This document shows, piece by piece, positions 7,511 through 13,446 of a stretch of 41,490 nucleotides of DNA; position 1 is the first letter of the stretch; the number at the start of each line of letters is the position of its first letter. The stretch covers positions 1 through 41,490 of the IMG/VR virus record IMGVR_UViG_3300020123_000239; one strand, given 5' to 3'. The translations under genes were made by a program, and so were the position numbers. The DNA is from a virus. The notes beneath the pieces are model-generated. The model saw only the letters and a program-made list of their open reading frames with translations. It ran no database searches and had not been told where the DNA came from.

Positions 7511-7722
7511 GCGGCTTTCGGCTCCTCTTCGGCCATGCCCATGTTGAGCGTCGCCAGGCCTGCACACCGCGAGATCATGGCCAGGCAGGCCATGCAGTCC
7601 ACTTTGTTGGCGCTGATCGGTTTGCCGCATCCCCGGCAGCCATGGGAGCCTTTGACCGGCGGTTTCTTGGTTCGGCCGTGCACTGCATCGAGTGCCATGC
7701 CTTGACGGAATCGAGCGCTCAT
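7507..7722 (-). CDS. zinc-ribbon-like protein, 71 aa
   Basis: The start at 7722 (MSARFRQGMALDAV) lies 2 nt after the stop of the upstream gene. C-R-G-C and C-M-A-C pairs about 14 residues apart (residues 30-48) form a four-Cys zinc site in a Lys-rich context. Its stop overlaps the TTG start of the exported protein. Probable nucleic-acid-binding early protein. Confidence 0.65.
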   Translation of the reverse strand: MSARFRQGMALDAVHGRTKKPPVKGSHGCRGCGKPISANKVDCMACLAMISRCAGLATLNMGMAEEEPKAA

Positions 7723-7724
7723 CG

Positions 7725-8045
7725 TTATGCCGCCTTGGGGAAGGGGCTGTTCGCGGTGCTCTGTGCCTCCGCCAGTGATGTCAGCAGGGTATCGATGTAG
7801 CACTTCAGCCGGTGATTTTGCAGTCTCAGCTCGCGAATTTCACCGTTCATCCTGTGCAGTTCATCGGCGGCGTTATGAATGTCCCCGGCCGCGATTTCGA
7901 GGCGTTGCGCGCATTCGTTGTAAACCGAGTCCATCTGCACGCGCATTTGGGCCAGTTCGGCGGCGCGACACTCCGTCTGCTCTTGGGCGTGCTTCAGCTC
8001 AGACTGCAACTTGCGATAGCTTACCTTCTTCGTCGGTTTCTTCAC
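7725..8045 (-). CDS. coiled-coil protein, 106 aa
   Basis: A GTG start at 8045 with AAAGGAAACGAA upstream was preferred to the longer frame to 8231, which would overlap the neighbouring gene. The body (residues 10-90) is Glu, Gln, Arg and Leu rich with regular heptads, predicting a long coiled coil. The N-terminus is Lys-rich. No domain is recognised. It probably oligomerises. Confidence 0.65.
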   Translation of the reverse strand: MKKPTKKVSYRKLQSELKHAQEQTECRAAELAQMRVQMDSVYNECAQRLEIAAGDIHNAADELHRMNGEIRELRLQNHRLKCYIDTLLTSLAEAQSTANSPFPKAA

Positions 8046-8056
8046 TTCGTTTCCTT

Positions 8057-8308
8057 TCAATCGATTAAGTCGGACATCCGGTAGGGTGTGGGCCTCGCGC
8101 CTTTGCGGGCGCTGTAGTTCAATATCTGGTCGACGAGTCCGGCCAGGCGTTCGGCCGCGGCGGTCAACTGGATCACGAACGGTGCGCGCGGGTCGGAACA
8201 CGGCGTCGTGGCCACCAGGCGCTCGGTGCACATGTAGATCAGGGTCAGCTCGTCGTTACACTGCTGAGCGGCTGCCGCCATGACCGATTCTTGGGCTACT
8301 CCCTGCAT
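8057..8308 (-). CDS. small helical protein, 83 aa
   Basis: Starts inside the end of the preceding gene (13-nt overlap), and the next gene begins 12 nt after its stop. It is Ala/Leu-rich and amphipathic without Cys motifs. The segment around residues 45-70 (VIQLTAAAERLAGLVDQIL) is a strong amphipathic helix. No family is recognised. Confidence 0.6.
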   Translation of the reverse strand: MQGVAQESVMAAAAQQCNDELTLIYMCTERLVATTPCSDPRAPFVIQLTAAAERLAGLVDQILNYSARKGARPTPYRMSDLID

Positions 8309-8652
8309 TCGTCTGGCTGCGAACTCCTGTGGCGCAGTTCCGTCAAAATTTGGCGCGGCGACTTCATCAGACGCTCTTGGGAAAAATAGATGAAAACCGC
8401 AAATGCGGCGGGCTGAGCGTGCTCCGCCCGGAACTCGTCAAGCGAATTAACAACGGTGCGCCGCATGGAAATCATAAACGTCCGCTCGTCAACGCGAAAC
8501 GTCAAACCGGCTGCTGGGCCATCAGCACGGGAAGCATGCTCGATCCGAATCTCGTCGAACGCGGGCCAGGGATTGTCGATTGGAAATTGGGCGGAAAGCT
8601 TCGCCATCTCTTCCAGAACCAGCGGCAAAATATCCATCAACGGCAGATACAA
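8296..8652 (-). CDS. 118-aa protein, unknown
   Basis: Begins at a TTG (8652) preceded by GAGGGGAG at 8-nt spacing; the next in-frame ATG is at 8637. The product is a mixed alpha/beta protein, Leu-rich at the N-terminus (DILPLVLEEMAKLSAQF) and basic at the C-terminus. It is the first gene after a 261-nt gap, so a promoter in that gap probably serves it. The function is unknown. Confidence 0.6.
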   Translation of the reverse strand: MYLPLMDILPLVLEEMAKLSAQFPIDNPWPAFDEIRIEHASRADGPAAGLTFRVDERTFMISMRRTVVNSLDEFRAEHAQPAAFAVFIYFSQERLMKSPRQILTELRHRSSQPDECRE

Positions 8653-8913
8653 AGTGTGTTCTCCCCTCGTTTGAGCGGTCGTTTTCCGGCGTTACCCCGC
8701 GTTTCGTGTGCGGTATTGGGTTGCGCGGCGCGGCCGGTCCGGAACGGCGACGATCGAGGGCCATACAAGCACCCCTGAATAGACAGGCACGTTCCTGCGT
8801 GTATATCGGCAACTTGGAAGGGACTCGTTTGAGGGAGGGGAAGGGATTAGGAGACCGCGAATGCGGGGGGGGGATGCGGGGGAAAACCGGTGGGGCCGGC
8901 ACCCCCCGCATGG
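8653..8913. other. non-coding gap with inverted repeat and possible leftward promoter
   Basis: I find no convincing gene here. A 9-bp inverted repeat (8874-8882 with 8903-8911) just past the stop of the 8914 gene may end or attenuate the upstream leftward transcript, although no T-run follows. At 8800-8815 the leftward strand reads TTGCCGATATACACGC. This resembles the GCCGATAA-type element of the late unit but lacks its right half; a CAAACGAG lies 13 nt upstream. Confidence 0.4.
8874..8911 (-). terminator. possible GC-rich stem-loop terminator or attenuator
   Basis: ATGCGGGGG and CCCCCGCAT are perfect complements 20 nt apart, with a smaller CCGG pairing inside. The stem begins 3 nt beyond the stop of the 8914 gene. 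It has no T-tract, so an intrinsic terminator is uncertain. Confidence 0.4.
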
Positions 8914-9234
8914 TTACCTGAGGAAAACTACGCCCACGAGGTTGACGAGCCGAACGACGCGCACATACTCCGTGACGTCATCGGCCCGCAGATCAGTCGT
9001 CGCTGCGGGTGGCAACTGCTGTTCGCGCGGTGCCTCCATCACCGGCTGGTTTGGGTTGCTGCACAGGTTTGCCGCCGGCTGCTGGCAGCTTGCTTGGCAC
9101 TCCGGCTCGTGGCTGTTGGCACATCTCGCCGCGCACCAGGCCGTTACCCCCTTGCAAAACCGCATGTTGCTGTCCGCCGTTTGCGCGTTGACGAGCCCCG
9201 AGAATAGCGCGATCCAGAGCAGCTTTTTGGACAT
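8914..9234 (-). CDS. exported Cys-rich protein, 106 aa, overlapping gene
   Basis: MSKKLLWIALFSGLVNAQ is a clear Sec signal peptide with cleavage after VNA. The mature protein has seven Cys within about 40 residues, which suggests disulphide bonding outside the cytoplasm, and a hydrophobic C-terminal segment (VRLVNLVGVVFL). It starts inside the gene 8993-9502 and runs with it out of phase for 242 nt. AGGGAGA about 10 nt upstream of the ATG supports the start. The function is unknown; an accessory lysis or envelope role is conceivable. Confidence 0.6.
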   Translation of the reverse strand: MSKKLLWIALFSGLVNAQTADSNMRFCKGVTAWCAARCANSHEPECQASCQQPAANLCSNPNQPVMEAPREQQLPPAATTDLRADDVTEYVRVVRLVNLVGVVFLR

Positions 9235-9502
9235 CGTTCAAATTCTCCCTCAATACCGCCAGCTTCGCCAGCAGCTTCTTTTCCTGGGCGGGCGCCATCA
9301 CACTCGCCTGCTGTTCCACGCTGAGACAGTTGAACCACTTCATGCAGGCGCTCCAGTCGGTATCGGCGCCGCCTCCGTTGTTCCCGGTCACGAAATTGCA
9401 CCAGGCCTCTGCGTTGTTACAGCACGGCGTATCCCACACGCCCTGACACTGCGCGAGTGCCGCGACGGCGGCCACCCAGAATACACAAATCAACTTCTTC
9501 AT
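8993..9502 (-). CDS. exported protein, 169 aa, overlapping gene
   Basis: MKKLICVFWVAAVAALAQ is a Sec signal peptide. It is followed by a Cys-rich region (six Cys at residues about 19-59) and a helical middle (residues 65-100). The last 80 residues, Pro/Gly/Gln-rich, are encoded by the same DNA as the signal peptide and Cys-rich part of the 8914 gene in another frame. The N-terminal 89 residues are unique and look authentic. Nested out-of-phase genes recall Rz/Rz1 spanins, but I do not see a lipobox or a coiled-coil Rz body, so I do not call it a spanin. Confidence 0.62.
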   Translation of the reverse strand: MKKLICVFWVAAVAALAQCQGVWDTPCCNNAEAWCNFVTGNNGGGADTDWSACMKWFNCLSVEQQASVMAPAQEKKLLAKLAVLRENLNDVQKAALDRAILGARQRANGGQQHAVLQGGNGLVRGEMCQQPRAGVPSKLPAAGGKPVQQPKPAGDGGTARTAVATRSDD

Positions 9503-9520
9503 TCGAGGTACAACCTTTCT

Positions 9521-9532
9521 GCCTTATAAGGC
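9521..9532. promoter_or_regulatory. 12-bp perfect palindrome
   Basis: GCCTTATAAGGC sits in the 50-nt gap between the small membrane protein gene and the exported protein gene. It may be an operator or a short RNA hairpin. No function is established. Confidence 0.3.
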
Positions 9533-9552
9533 CGGGGAAAAAATGGAGAAAC

Positions 9553-9660
9553 TCAGTAAGGGAGCAACCAGTCCGCGAGTTGAATCATCAGCATCACGAT
9601 CGCGGGCAGCATCAAGAGAAAGCCGACGAGCACGACGAAGAAGTACTTGCGGCGGCTCAT
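9553..9660 (-). CDS. small single-span membrane protein, 35 aa
   Basis: MSRRKYFFVVLVGFLLMLP and the following residues make one strong transmembrane helix after a positively charged N-terminus, so the N-terminus should face the cytoplasm. The ATG overlaps the preceding stop. Short, but the hydrophobicity pattern and coupling support it. It may be holin-like or regulatory; the function is unknown. Confidence 0.5.
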   Translation of the reverse strand: MSRRKYFFVVLVGFLLMLPAIVMLMIQLADWLLPY

Positions 9661-9827
9661 CGGCGCAACCCCCACAGCACGATCACGAGCAACAGAAAAA
9701 ACAGCACTCGCCATCCACGGGCGCGGCGGCGCCAGTAAACCATTTCGGTGTAGGAACAAAGAGACATCCGATCCTCCCGCTGCCGTCTGCGGTAGTTGGC
9801 CTGGACCCGCTGCCAGTCAGTTAGCAT
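9657..9827 (-). CDS. small single-span membrane protein, 56 aa
   Basis: The ATG at 9827 overlaps the previous stop by 11 nt; an internal in-frame ATG at 9767 would give 36 residues. The N-terminal 40 residues are polar and Arg-rich. The C-terminal 15 or so (VLFFLLLVIVLWGL) form a membrane anchor ending in Arg-Arg. It is followed by a second tiny membrane protein, so the pair may act together, for example in lysis or host envelope modification; that is inference. Confidence 0.5.
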   Translation of the reverse strand: MLTDWQRVQANYRRRQREDRMSLCSYTEMVYWRRRARGWRVLFFLLLVIVLWGLRR

Positions 9828-9996
9828 GGTGTCGAGACTCCCTCGCGATCTGCGCCATGGAATCGCGCCAGGCCTGCTCGACGTCGGCGGGCGATACCTT
9901 GGTGAGAATGTGCTGCCAGCGTTCCCAAATGCGCTTTGCCCAGGCTTCCGGCAGCTCCCAGGAAAGAACCAGTTCGCGAAATTCAGGGTAGGTCAT
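9817..9996 (-). CDS. small protein, 59 aa, unknown
   Basis: The ATG at 9996 overlaps the HNH gene stop (ATGA). The product (MTYPEFRELVLSWELPEAW...) is acidic to neutral, helical and Trp-rich with no Cys. No family is recognised. Overlaps on both sides show that it belongs to the leftward operon. Confidence 0.6.
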   Translation of the reverse strand: MTYPEFRELVLSWELPEAWAKRIWERWQHILTKVSPADVEQAWRDSMAQIARESRHHAN

Positions 9997-10355
9997 TTGA
10001 CCCTCCCGACACACTCGAACCAAAGGGAATTCAGCCGGCGGACAATCACCCGCATTTCGATCGCGTGCGCGCGCTCAAATGCGGGTCCACTGACTTTCCC
10101 GTTGTCATATTCCCGGTGACAGCCGAAGCAGAGCGGGACACAGGAATAGTCCGATGCCTTCATGGACATTCCGCCATCATCGCCCGTGTGTGCTGCCTGA
10201 ATTCCGACGCTTTCGCCGCACGCCGCACAGGGGAGGGTGCGGACCCAAGCCCGGTATTTCCAGTTGCGGGCGGGGCCCCGGCGCGCCTTGCGTGGCGATC
10301 GCAGAGGCCTCCGGCCGGTGACCTGGAAAACGATCCAGCGTTCGAGGGGGCTCAT
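9993..10355 (-). CDS. HNH-type nuclease domain protein
   Basis: A 120-residue protein with the Cys4 HNH core. C-A-A-C (43-46), then His56 in QAAHTGDDGG, then C-V-P-L-C-F-G-C-H (72-80) followed by REYD. This resembles the small phage recombination or repair nuclease-like proteins with a DUF968-type domain. The N-terminus is basic. It overlaps its neighbours by 4 nt each side, next to the 219-residue protein gene, so a role in DNA recombination or processing is likely. Confidence 0.75.
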   Translation of the reverse strand: MSPLERWIVFQVTGRRPLRSPRKARRGPARNWKYRAWVRTLPCAACGESVGIQAAHTGDDGGMSMKASDYSCVPLCFGCHREYDNGKVSGPAFERAHAIEMRVIVRRLNSLWFECVGRVK

Positions 10356-11011
10356 TTCGGCCCCCGCTGCTCGATGATCAGGGTGTTCGCCATGGTGCGG
10401 AGGTCCTCGGAGGTCCAGAGCGGCATCTGAAAGCCGATTTCCTTCGCGTAGAGGTTGGCTGCATGGGCGGCCGCTACGACCGTCTTGAGCGCGTTCTCCA
10501 GCTTGGTTTGTGGGCGCCCATCGGTGACGGTGACGTGGGGATTGTGGCCGTTCGATGATGCCGGGGGAGCTGCCGGGGGTTTGTGGCCGTTGCCGTTCGC
10601 GTGGCCGTTCGAGGCTGCGTCCGCGGCCTTGGGAACCGCCAGTACGCCGTGGCCGCTTGCCGTGTTCATCGCGAGCGAGTGGCGGAGATCGCGCTCGAGC
10701 GCGGATTCATGCGCGGCGGTGTCGGGCGTCGGGGTAGCGGGATTCTGCCGCCAGACTTTCCACACGTTGGACATGCCCTTACCGGCGGGGCGCTGCTTCA
10801 CGATCCAGAAGGGCTCGCCTGGTTGCGGCTCCAGGCTGTTAATTTTCGCGCCCACCTGGAGGTCGAGGAACATCACCCGCCCATCGACGAGCGAGTACAT
10901 CATCTGCTCGCCGTAAATGCCCGAGACCATCTTTCCCTCGGGATATTTCAGGGCGACTTCGACGGGAACGTTCGAGAGGAACTGCACGGTATCGCGTTTC
11001 TGTTTTTCCAT
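10352..11011 (-). CDS. 219-aa protein, probable early DNA-metabolism protein
   Basis: The N-terminal half (residues 1-90) is beta-rich (VQFLSNVPVEVALKYPEG, GRVMFLDLQVG) and might be an OB-like fold. Residues 95-155 are a flexible Ala/Pro/Gly/Asn/His linker. Residues 160-219 are helical (KLENALKTVVAAAHAANLYA). A very good AGGAGGTGAAG site precedes the ATG. Its position beside an HNH nuclease near the head of the leftward operon fits a single-strand-binding or recombination accessory protein, but no family is recognised. Confidence 0.65.
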   Translation of the reverse strand: MEKQKRDTVQFLSNVPVEVALKYPEGKMVSGIYGEQMMYSLVDGRVMFLDLQVGAKINSLEPQPGEPFWIVKQRPAGKGMSNVWKVWRQNPATPTPDTAAHESALERDLRHSLAMNTASGHGVLAVPKAADAASNGHANGNGHKPPAAPPASSNGHNPHVTVTDGRPQTKLENALKTVVAAAHAANLYAKEIGFQMPLWTSEDLRTMANTLIIEQRGPK

Positions 11012-11013
11012 GG

Positions 11014-11163
11014 CTACTTCACCTCCTGAATTTGCTGGTAGATCCGAAGCGCGGTTTCCACCCGCGCCTCAGTGCGATCGATGGCGAGCTGGCGAACGGC
11101 CATCGAGAGGACGATGTTCAGAGACAAGGAACCAACGAAGATCAGGGCGACTAGAACGGGCAT
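11014..11163 (-). CDS. small membrane protein, 49 aa
   Basis: The start at 11163 follows a perfect AGGAGG. Residues 1-22 (MPVLVALIFVGSLSLNIVL) form a membrane helix or uncleaved signal, followed by a charged amphipathic helix (ARVETALRIYQQIQEV). This layout is typical of small inner-membrane phage proteins. The longer frame back to 11394 would overlap the next gene. Confidence 0.6.
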   Translation of the reverse strand: MPVLVALIFVGSLSLNIVLSMAVRQLAIDRTEARVETALRIYQQIQEVK

Positions 11164-11420
11164 ACTTCCTCCTGTTCGAAAAGGGCCATCTGGCCGTGGT
11201 TGAAATTCGCGTGCTCTTCGTCGGCGCGCCAGGAGTTCACCCGGATCCATTGGTGCGCCTGGCAGTCGGTCGCATCCGCCTGGTCCCCGGAGCAAACGCA
11301 GGTGCATTCCGGCTCGGGGTAATCGTTGTACGTCTGGTGGCGATACAGCGCTTCTTCGCGAGCTGCGATGCGATCGCCTTCCACGTCTACACACGTCGAG
11401 CGTTCGAGTTGAGATAGCAT
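11151..11420 (-). CDS. first gene of the leftward unit, 89-aa Cys-containing protein
   Basis: The ATG at 11420 (MLSQLERSTCVDVEG) follows AAAAGGACGG. C-T-C-V-C and two other Cys with several His suggest metal binding, and the C-terminus is acidic. It lies about 80 nt downstream of the leftward promoter at 11506-11534, so it is the first product of that transcript. The first early protein of a phage unit is often a regulator or anti-host factor; no family is recognised here. Confidence 0.62.
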   Translation of the reverse strand: MLSQLERSTCVDVEGDRIAAREEALYRHQTYNDYPEPECTCVCSGDQADATDCQAHQWIRVNSWRADEEHANFNHGQMALFEQEEVCPF

Positions 11421-11470
11421 TTCCGTCCGTCCTTTTCTCTTTGGTTTTGTTGGGAGCTTGGCGCGCTTAT

Positions 11471-11481
11471 CGCGAATCGCG
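11471..11481. promoter_or_regulatory. operator-like palindrome
   Basis: CGCGA-A-TCGCG is a perfect 5+1+5 inverted repeat lying 25 nt downstream of the leftward -10 box, inside the leftward leader. It could bind a repressor. No repressor gene was identified in the window. Confidence 0.35.
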
Positions 11482-11505
11482 TGCCTCACTGCTCTCTACA
11501 AAAAT

Positions 11506-11534
11506 ATACTAGCATTCCTTGCGTTGACGGTCAA
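11506..11534 (-). promoter_or_regulatory. leftward early promoter, sigma-70 type
   Basis: The leftward strand has TTGACC (11534-11529), a 17-nt spacer and TAGTAT (11511-11506), with TGC just before the -10 giving an extended -10. It points at the 11420 gene. Its -35 shares the palindrome TTGACSGTCAA with the rightward promoter. Confidence 0.75.
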
Positions 11535-11551
11535 GAAAAATATGCTAGGAT
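11524..11551 (+). promoter_or_regulatory. rightward promoter, sigma-70 type
   Basis: TTGACG (11524-11529), a 16-nt spacer and TAGGAT (11546-11551), with an extended TGC element. The predicted start near 11558 leaves only about 5 nt before the ATG at 11563, so the zinc-ribbon gene would have an almost leaderless mRNA. RNA polymerase could probably not occupy both divergent promoters at once, which makes this a candidate switch. Confidence 0.7.
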
Positions 11552-11562
11552 TGCAGAGAAAG

Positions 11563-11757
11563 ATGCCGTTCTCTTTGGATGATGTTCGAAAATGCCTGCG
11601 TTGCGGCTATGAGTGGTTGAAGCGCACCCCCGGTGAGCCCGTGCGTTGCCCGAATTGCATCACGCCATATTGGAACGTCGAGCCAGGGACGAACCCACGA
11701 GGCAGGCCACGGAAAAAGGGGAAGAAGTCAGTTACCAAAAAAGGCAATATCCAATGA
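11563..11757 (+). CDS. zinc-ribbon protein, 64 aa, possible regulator
   Basis: I chose the ATG at 11563, just downstream of the promoter; longer starts at 11458 and 11542 would lie upstream of the predicted transcription start. C-L-R-C and C-P-N-C spaced by 18 residues form a zinc ribbon of the rubredoxin-knuckle kind. The tail RGRPRKKGKK is an AT-hook-like basic stretch. Such proteins bind DNA or modulate transcription. Being first behind the divergent promoter, it is a candidate regulator of the switch; that is inference. Confidence 0.65.
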   Translation: MPFSLDDVRKCLRCGYEWLKRTPGEPVRCPNCITPYWNVEPGTNPRGRPRKKGKKSVTKKGNIQ

Positions 11758-11781
11758 CAGGGTGATCGGGATTGTTCCGGC

Positions 11782-12300
11782 ATGCGATGCTCGATGGCTA
11801 TGAAACTCACAGCTCTCGCATCGTTGGTTTTGGCCACCTTCGCCTGGGCGGCCGATCCGCCACCGGTCCCCAAGTCAGTGGCGGAAGCCCGGAGCGTTTT
11901 CGTCTTTGACCAGACCGGCAATACGGCTATCTATGACAACGTTTATGACAAGTTGCGGAAGTGGGGCCGCTGGACCATGGCAGAGGACCCAAGCAAAGCG
12001 GACCTGGTAGCCGTCATAGCAGCGCAGAACATCTTCGTGGGGAGCACCACCACGGTGACCGCTTCGGGAAACGGCAGCGCAACCCAAATTGGCAACACTA
12101 CCATGTATGGTGGCCAGGCCCAGGCGCAAGCCTCGACCATGCCGAACCTGGTTAGCATGCCACGTTACCTCGGCCTGATCGACCCGAAAACCGGGAGGGT
12201 GCTCCTTTCCGTTTCGTGCGAGCAGCGGCTTACGAATAGCTATACCGCGAAGGTGCTGGTTGATCGGCTTCGAAAGCGATTCCCTAAATCAGAGCGTTGA
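11782..12300 (+). CDS. exported protein with signal peptide, about 170 aa
   Basis: A Sec signal (MKLTALASLVLATFAWAAD) starts at ATG 11800; in-frame ATGs at 11782 and 11794 are also possible. The mature part has the pattern of the small periplasmic proteins with PSKADLVAVIAA and later GRVLLSVSCEQ, ending in a basic segment. A central Thr/Ser/Gly-rich stretch (TTTVTASGNGSATQIG) looks like a flexible loop. Placed in the rightward cassette with the methylase, it could be a lysogenic-conversion protein. The function is unknown. Confidence 0.62.
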   Translation: MRCSMAMKLTALASLVLATFAWAADPPPVPKSVAEARSVFVFDQTGNTAIYDNVYDKLRKWGRWTMAEDPSKADLVAVIAAQNIFVGSTTTVTASGNGSATQIGNTTMYGGQAQAQASTMPNLVSMPRYLGLIDPKTGRVLLSVSCEQRLTNSYTAKVLVDRLRKRFPKSER

Positions 12301-12315
12301 AACGAGCCGCGCGAA

Positions 12316-13206
12316 GTGCCTGGCTTGACATCCTCGCCGAATTTGGCGATGCTGCCTGAAGGCATGACCTACCCAGGCGGAAAAAACGGCGCTGGAATCT
12401 ACCAGCGGATTATTAACCTGATGCCGCCGCACGACGTGTACATCGAACCCTTCCTTGGCGGTGCGGCGATCATGCGGCTGAAGCTTCCTGCCCGGCTGAA
12501 TATCGGCGTCGACTTGGATCCGAACGCGCCGGGCCTGGCGATGCAACCAGGTCACCACGCTCCGAGACTGGCGATCGGCGCCGGCGGAAACGGCGGTGGA
12601 GTACTCGGATCCGATATCGCCGGACCTGGCGCGCCGGTACCGCCGATGGCGGATCCGCTCACCAAGAAAGGCGAGGCGCGATCGCGAAACGTGAAAACCG
12701 GCGAGGCCAGCAGCTTTCAGTTCCTTCGTGGGGACGGCATCGACTTCTTACGCAGCTACTCATACACGGGCCGGGAGCTGGTGTACTGCGATCCGCCATA
12801 CCTGATGAGCACGCGCACGGGGCGGCAGCTTTACCGGTTCGAAATGACAGACCTCGAGCATCGCCGTTTGTTGCGAGTGATCCGGGAACTACCTTGCCGC
12901 GTCATGATCTCCGGCTATTCGTCGGTACTCTATGCGCGCGAGCTGGCCGGATGGAATGCGACGAGCTTCGCGGCAATGACGCGAGGGGGCACGGAGCGGG
13001 CGGAATGGCTCTGGTACAACTTCCCACGTCCACTAGAGCTGCACGACTATCGCTATCTTGGGGAGGGCTTCCGGGAGAGAGAACGGATCAAGCGGAAAAA
13101 GGCGCGGTGGACGGCGAAGCTGGCTTCCATGCCCGTGCTCGAACGCCAGGCACTCCTCGCGGCGATCGCAAGCACCGCCGGAACTGCTGATGGTCGATCG
13201 AGGTAA
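12316..13206 (+). CDS. DNA adenine N6-methyltransferase, D12 class
   Basis: Class-defining motifs in order are YPGGK (residues 19-23), YIEPFLGGAAI (motif I, AdoMet binding, about 42-52) and VYCDPPYL (motif IV, catalytic DPPY, 159-162). It would methylate adenine in a short DNA site, protecting phage DNA or marking it for control. The start is uncertain: GTG 12316 opens the frame, while ATG 12364 (MTYPGGKNGAG) is the usual N-terminus of such enzymes. Residues about 71-127 are a Gly/Pro-rich insertion between motifs I and IV that looks low in complexity. The cassette runs against the surrounding leftward genes, as cargo genes often do. Confidence 0.88.
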   Translation: MPGLTSSPNLAMLPEGMTYPGGKNGAGIYQRIINLMPPHDVYIEPFLGGAAIMRLKLPARLNIGVDLDPNAPGLAMQPGHHAPRLAIGAGGNGGGVLGSDIAGPGAPVPPMADPLTKKGEARSRNVKTGEASSFQFLRGDGIDFLRSYSYTGRELVYCDPPYLMSTRTGRQLYRFEMTDLEHRRLLRVIRELPCRVMISGYSSVLYARELAGWNATSFAAMTRGGTERAEWLWYNFPRPLELHDYRYLGEGFRERERIKRKKARWTAKLASMPVLERQALLAAIASTAGTADGRSR

Positions 13207-13273
13207 ATCCCGGCAAATCCCAACTGATCAGCCCCACCAGGTCCTCGTAAACTTCACTCGAATCCGGAATCAC
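13088..13273 (-). CDS. possible short gene, 61 aa, overlapping the methylase end
   Basis: A GTG at 13273 overlaps the stop of the 58-aa gene (GTGA) and opens MIPDSSEVYEDLVGLISWDL, which reads like real protein for about 25 residues. It then runs antisense into the last 119 nt of the methylase gene and becomes Arg/Pro-rich. It may be the remnant of a gene cut when the rightward cassette arrived, or it may not be translated. Confidence 0.25.
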   Translation of the reverse strand: MIPDSSEVYEDLVGLISWDLPGFTSIDHQQFRRCLRSPRGVPGVRARAWKPASPSTAPFSA

Positions 13274-13446
13274 TTCGACACCTTCGCGGTGCGGTCAAAG
13301 TTTGCAAGCAAAAAACCACAGAAATTGTAAAACCACAGGTAGAAGCGAGAACCCATGGGGATTGGCTCCGGAAGCGCACGAGCAGCAGCAGATAAAACTA
13401 GCGCCGCCCCTCCGCCTACAGCCCACTGAATGAGATGGTCTTTCAT
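13270..13446 (-). CDS. small membrane protein, 58 aa
   Basis: The ATG at 13446 overlaps the stop of the ejection-protein gene. The sequence begins MKDHLIQWAVGGGAALVLSA with a hydrophobic helix at residues 8-24. After a Pro hinge (ALPEPIPMG) comes an aromatic segment FYLWFYNFCGFLLANF that also partitions into membranes. The two-segment layout recalls small phage proteins retained at the end of structural operons. It is the last clear gene of the late unit. Holin-like or virion-associated roles are both possible. Confidence 0.62.
   Translation of the reverse strand: MKDHLIQWAVGGGAALVLSAAARALPEPIPMGSRFYLWFYNFCGFLLANFDRTAKVSK

Noticed and set aside
8800-8815. TTGCCGATATACACGC as a sixth late element
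   Set aside because: Only the GCCGATA part matches; the conserved right half is missing and it is not next to a stop codon. Kept only as a weak promoter possibility.
8522-8911. 129-codon leftward frame
   Set aside because: Overlaps the better-supported 8296-8652 gene in another frame, is Pro/Arg-rich and has no ribosome-binding site.
8993-9502. Rz/Rz1 spanin pair
   Set aside because: The nesting looks similar, but no lipobox is present and the larger protein lacks the membrane-anchor plus coiled-coil body of Rz.
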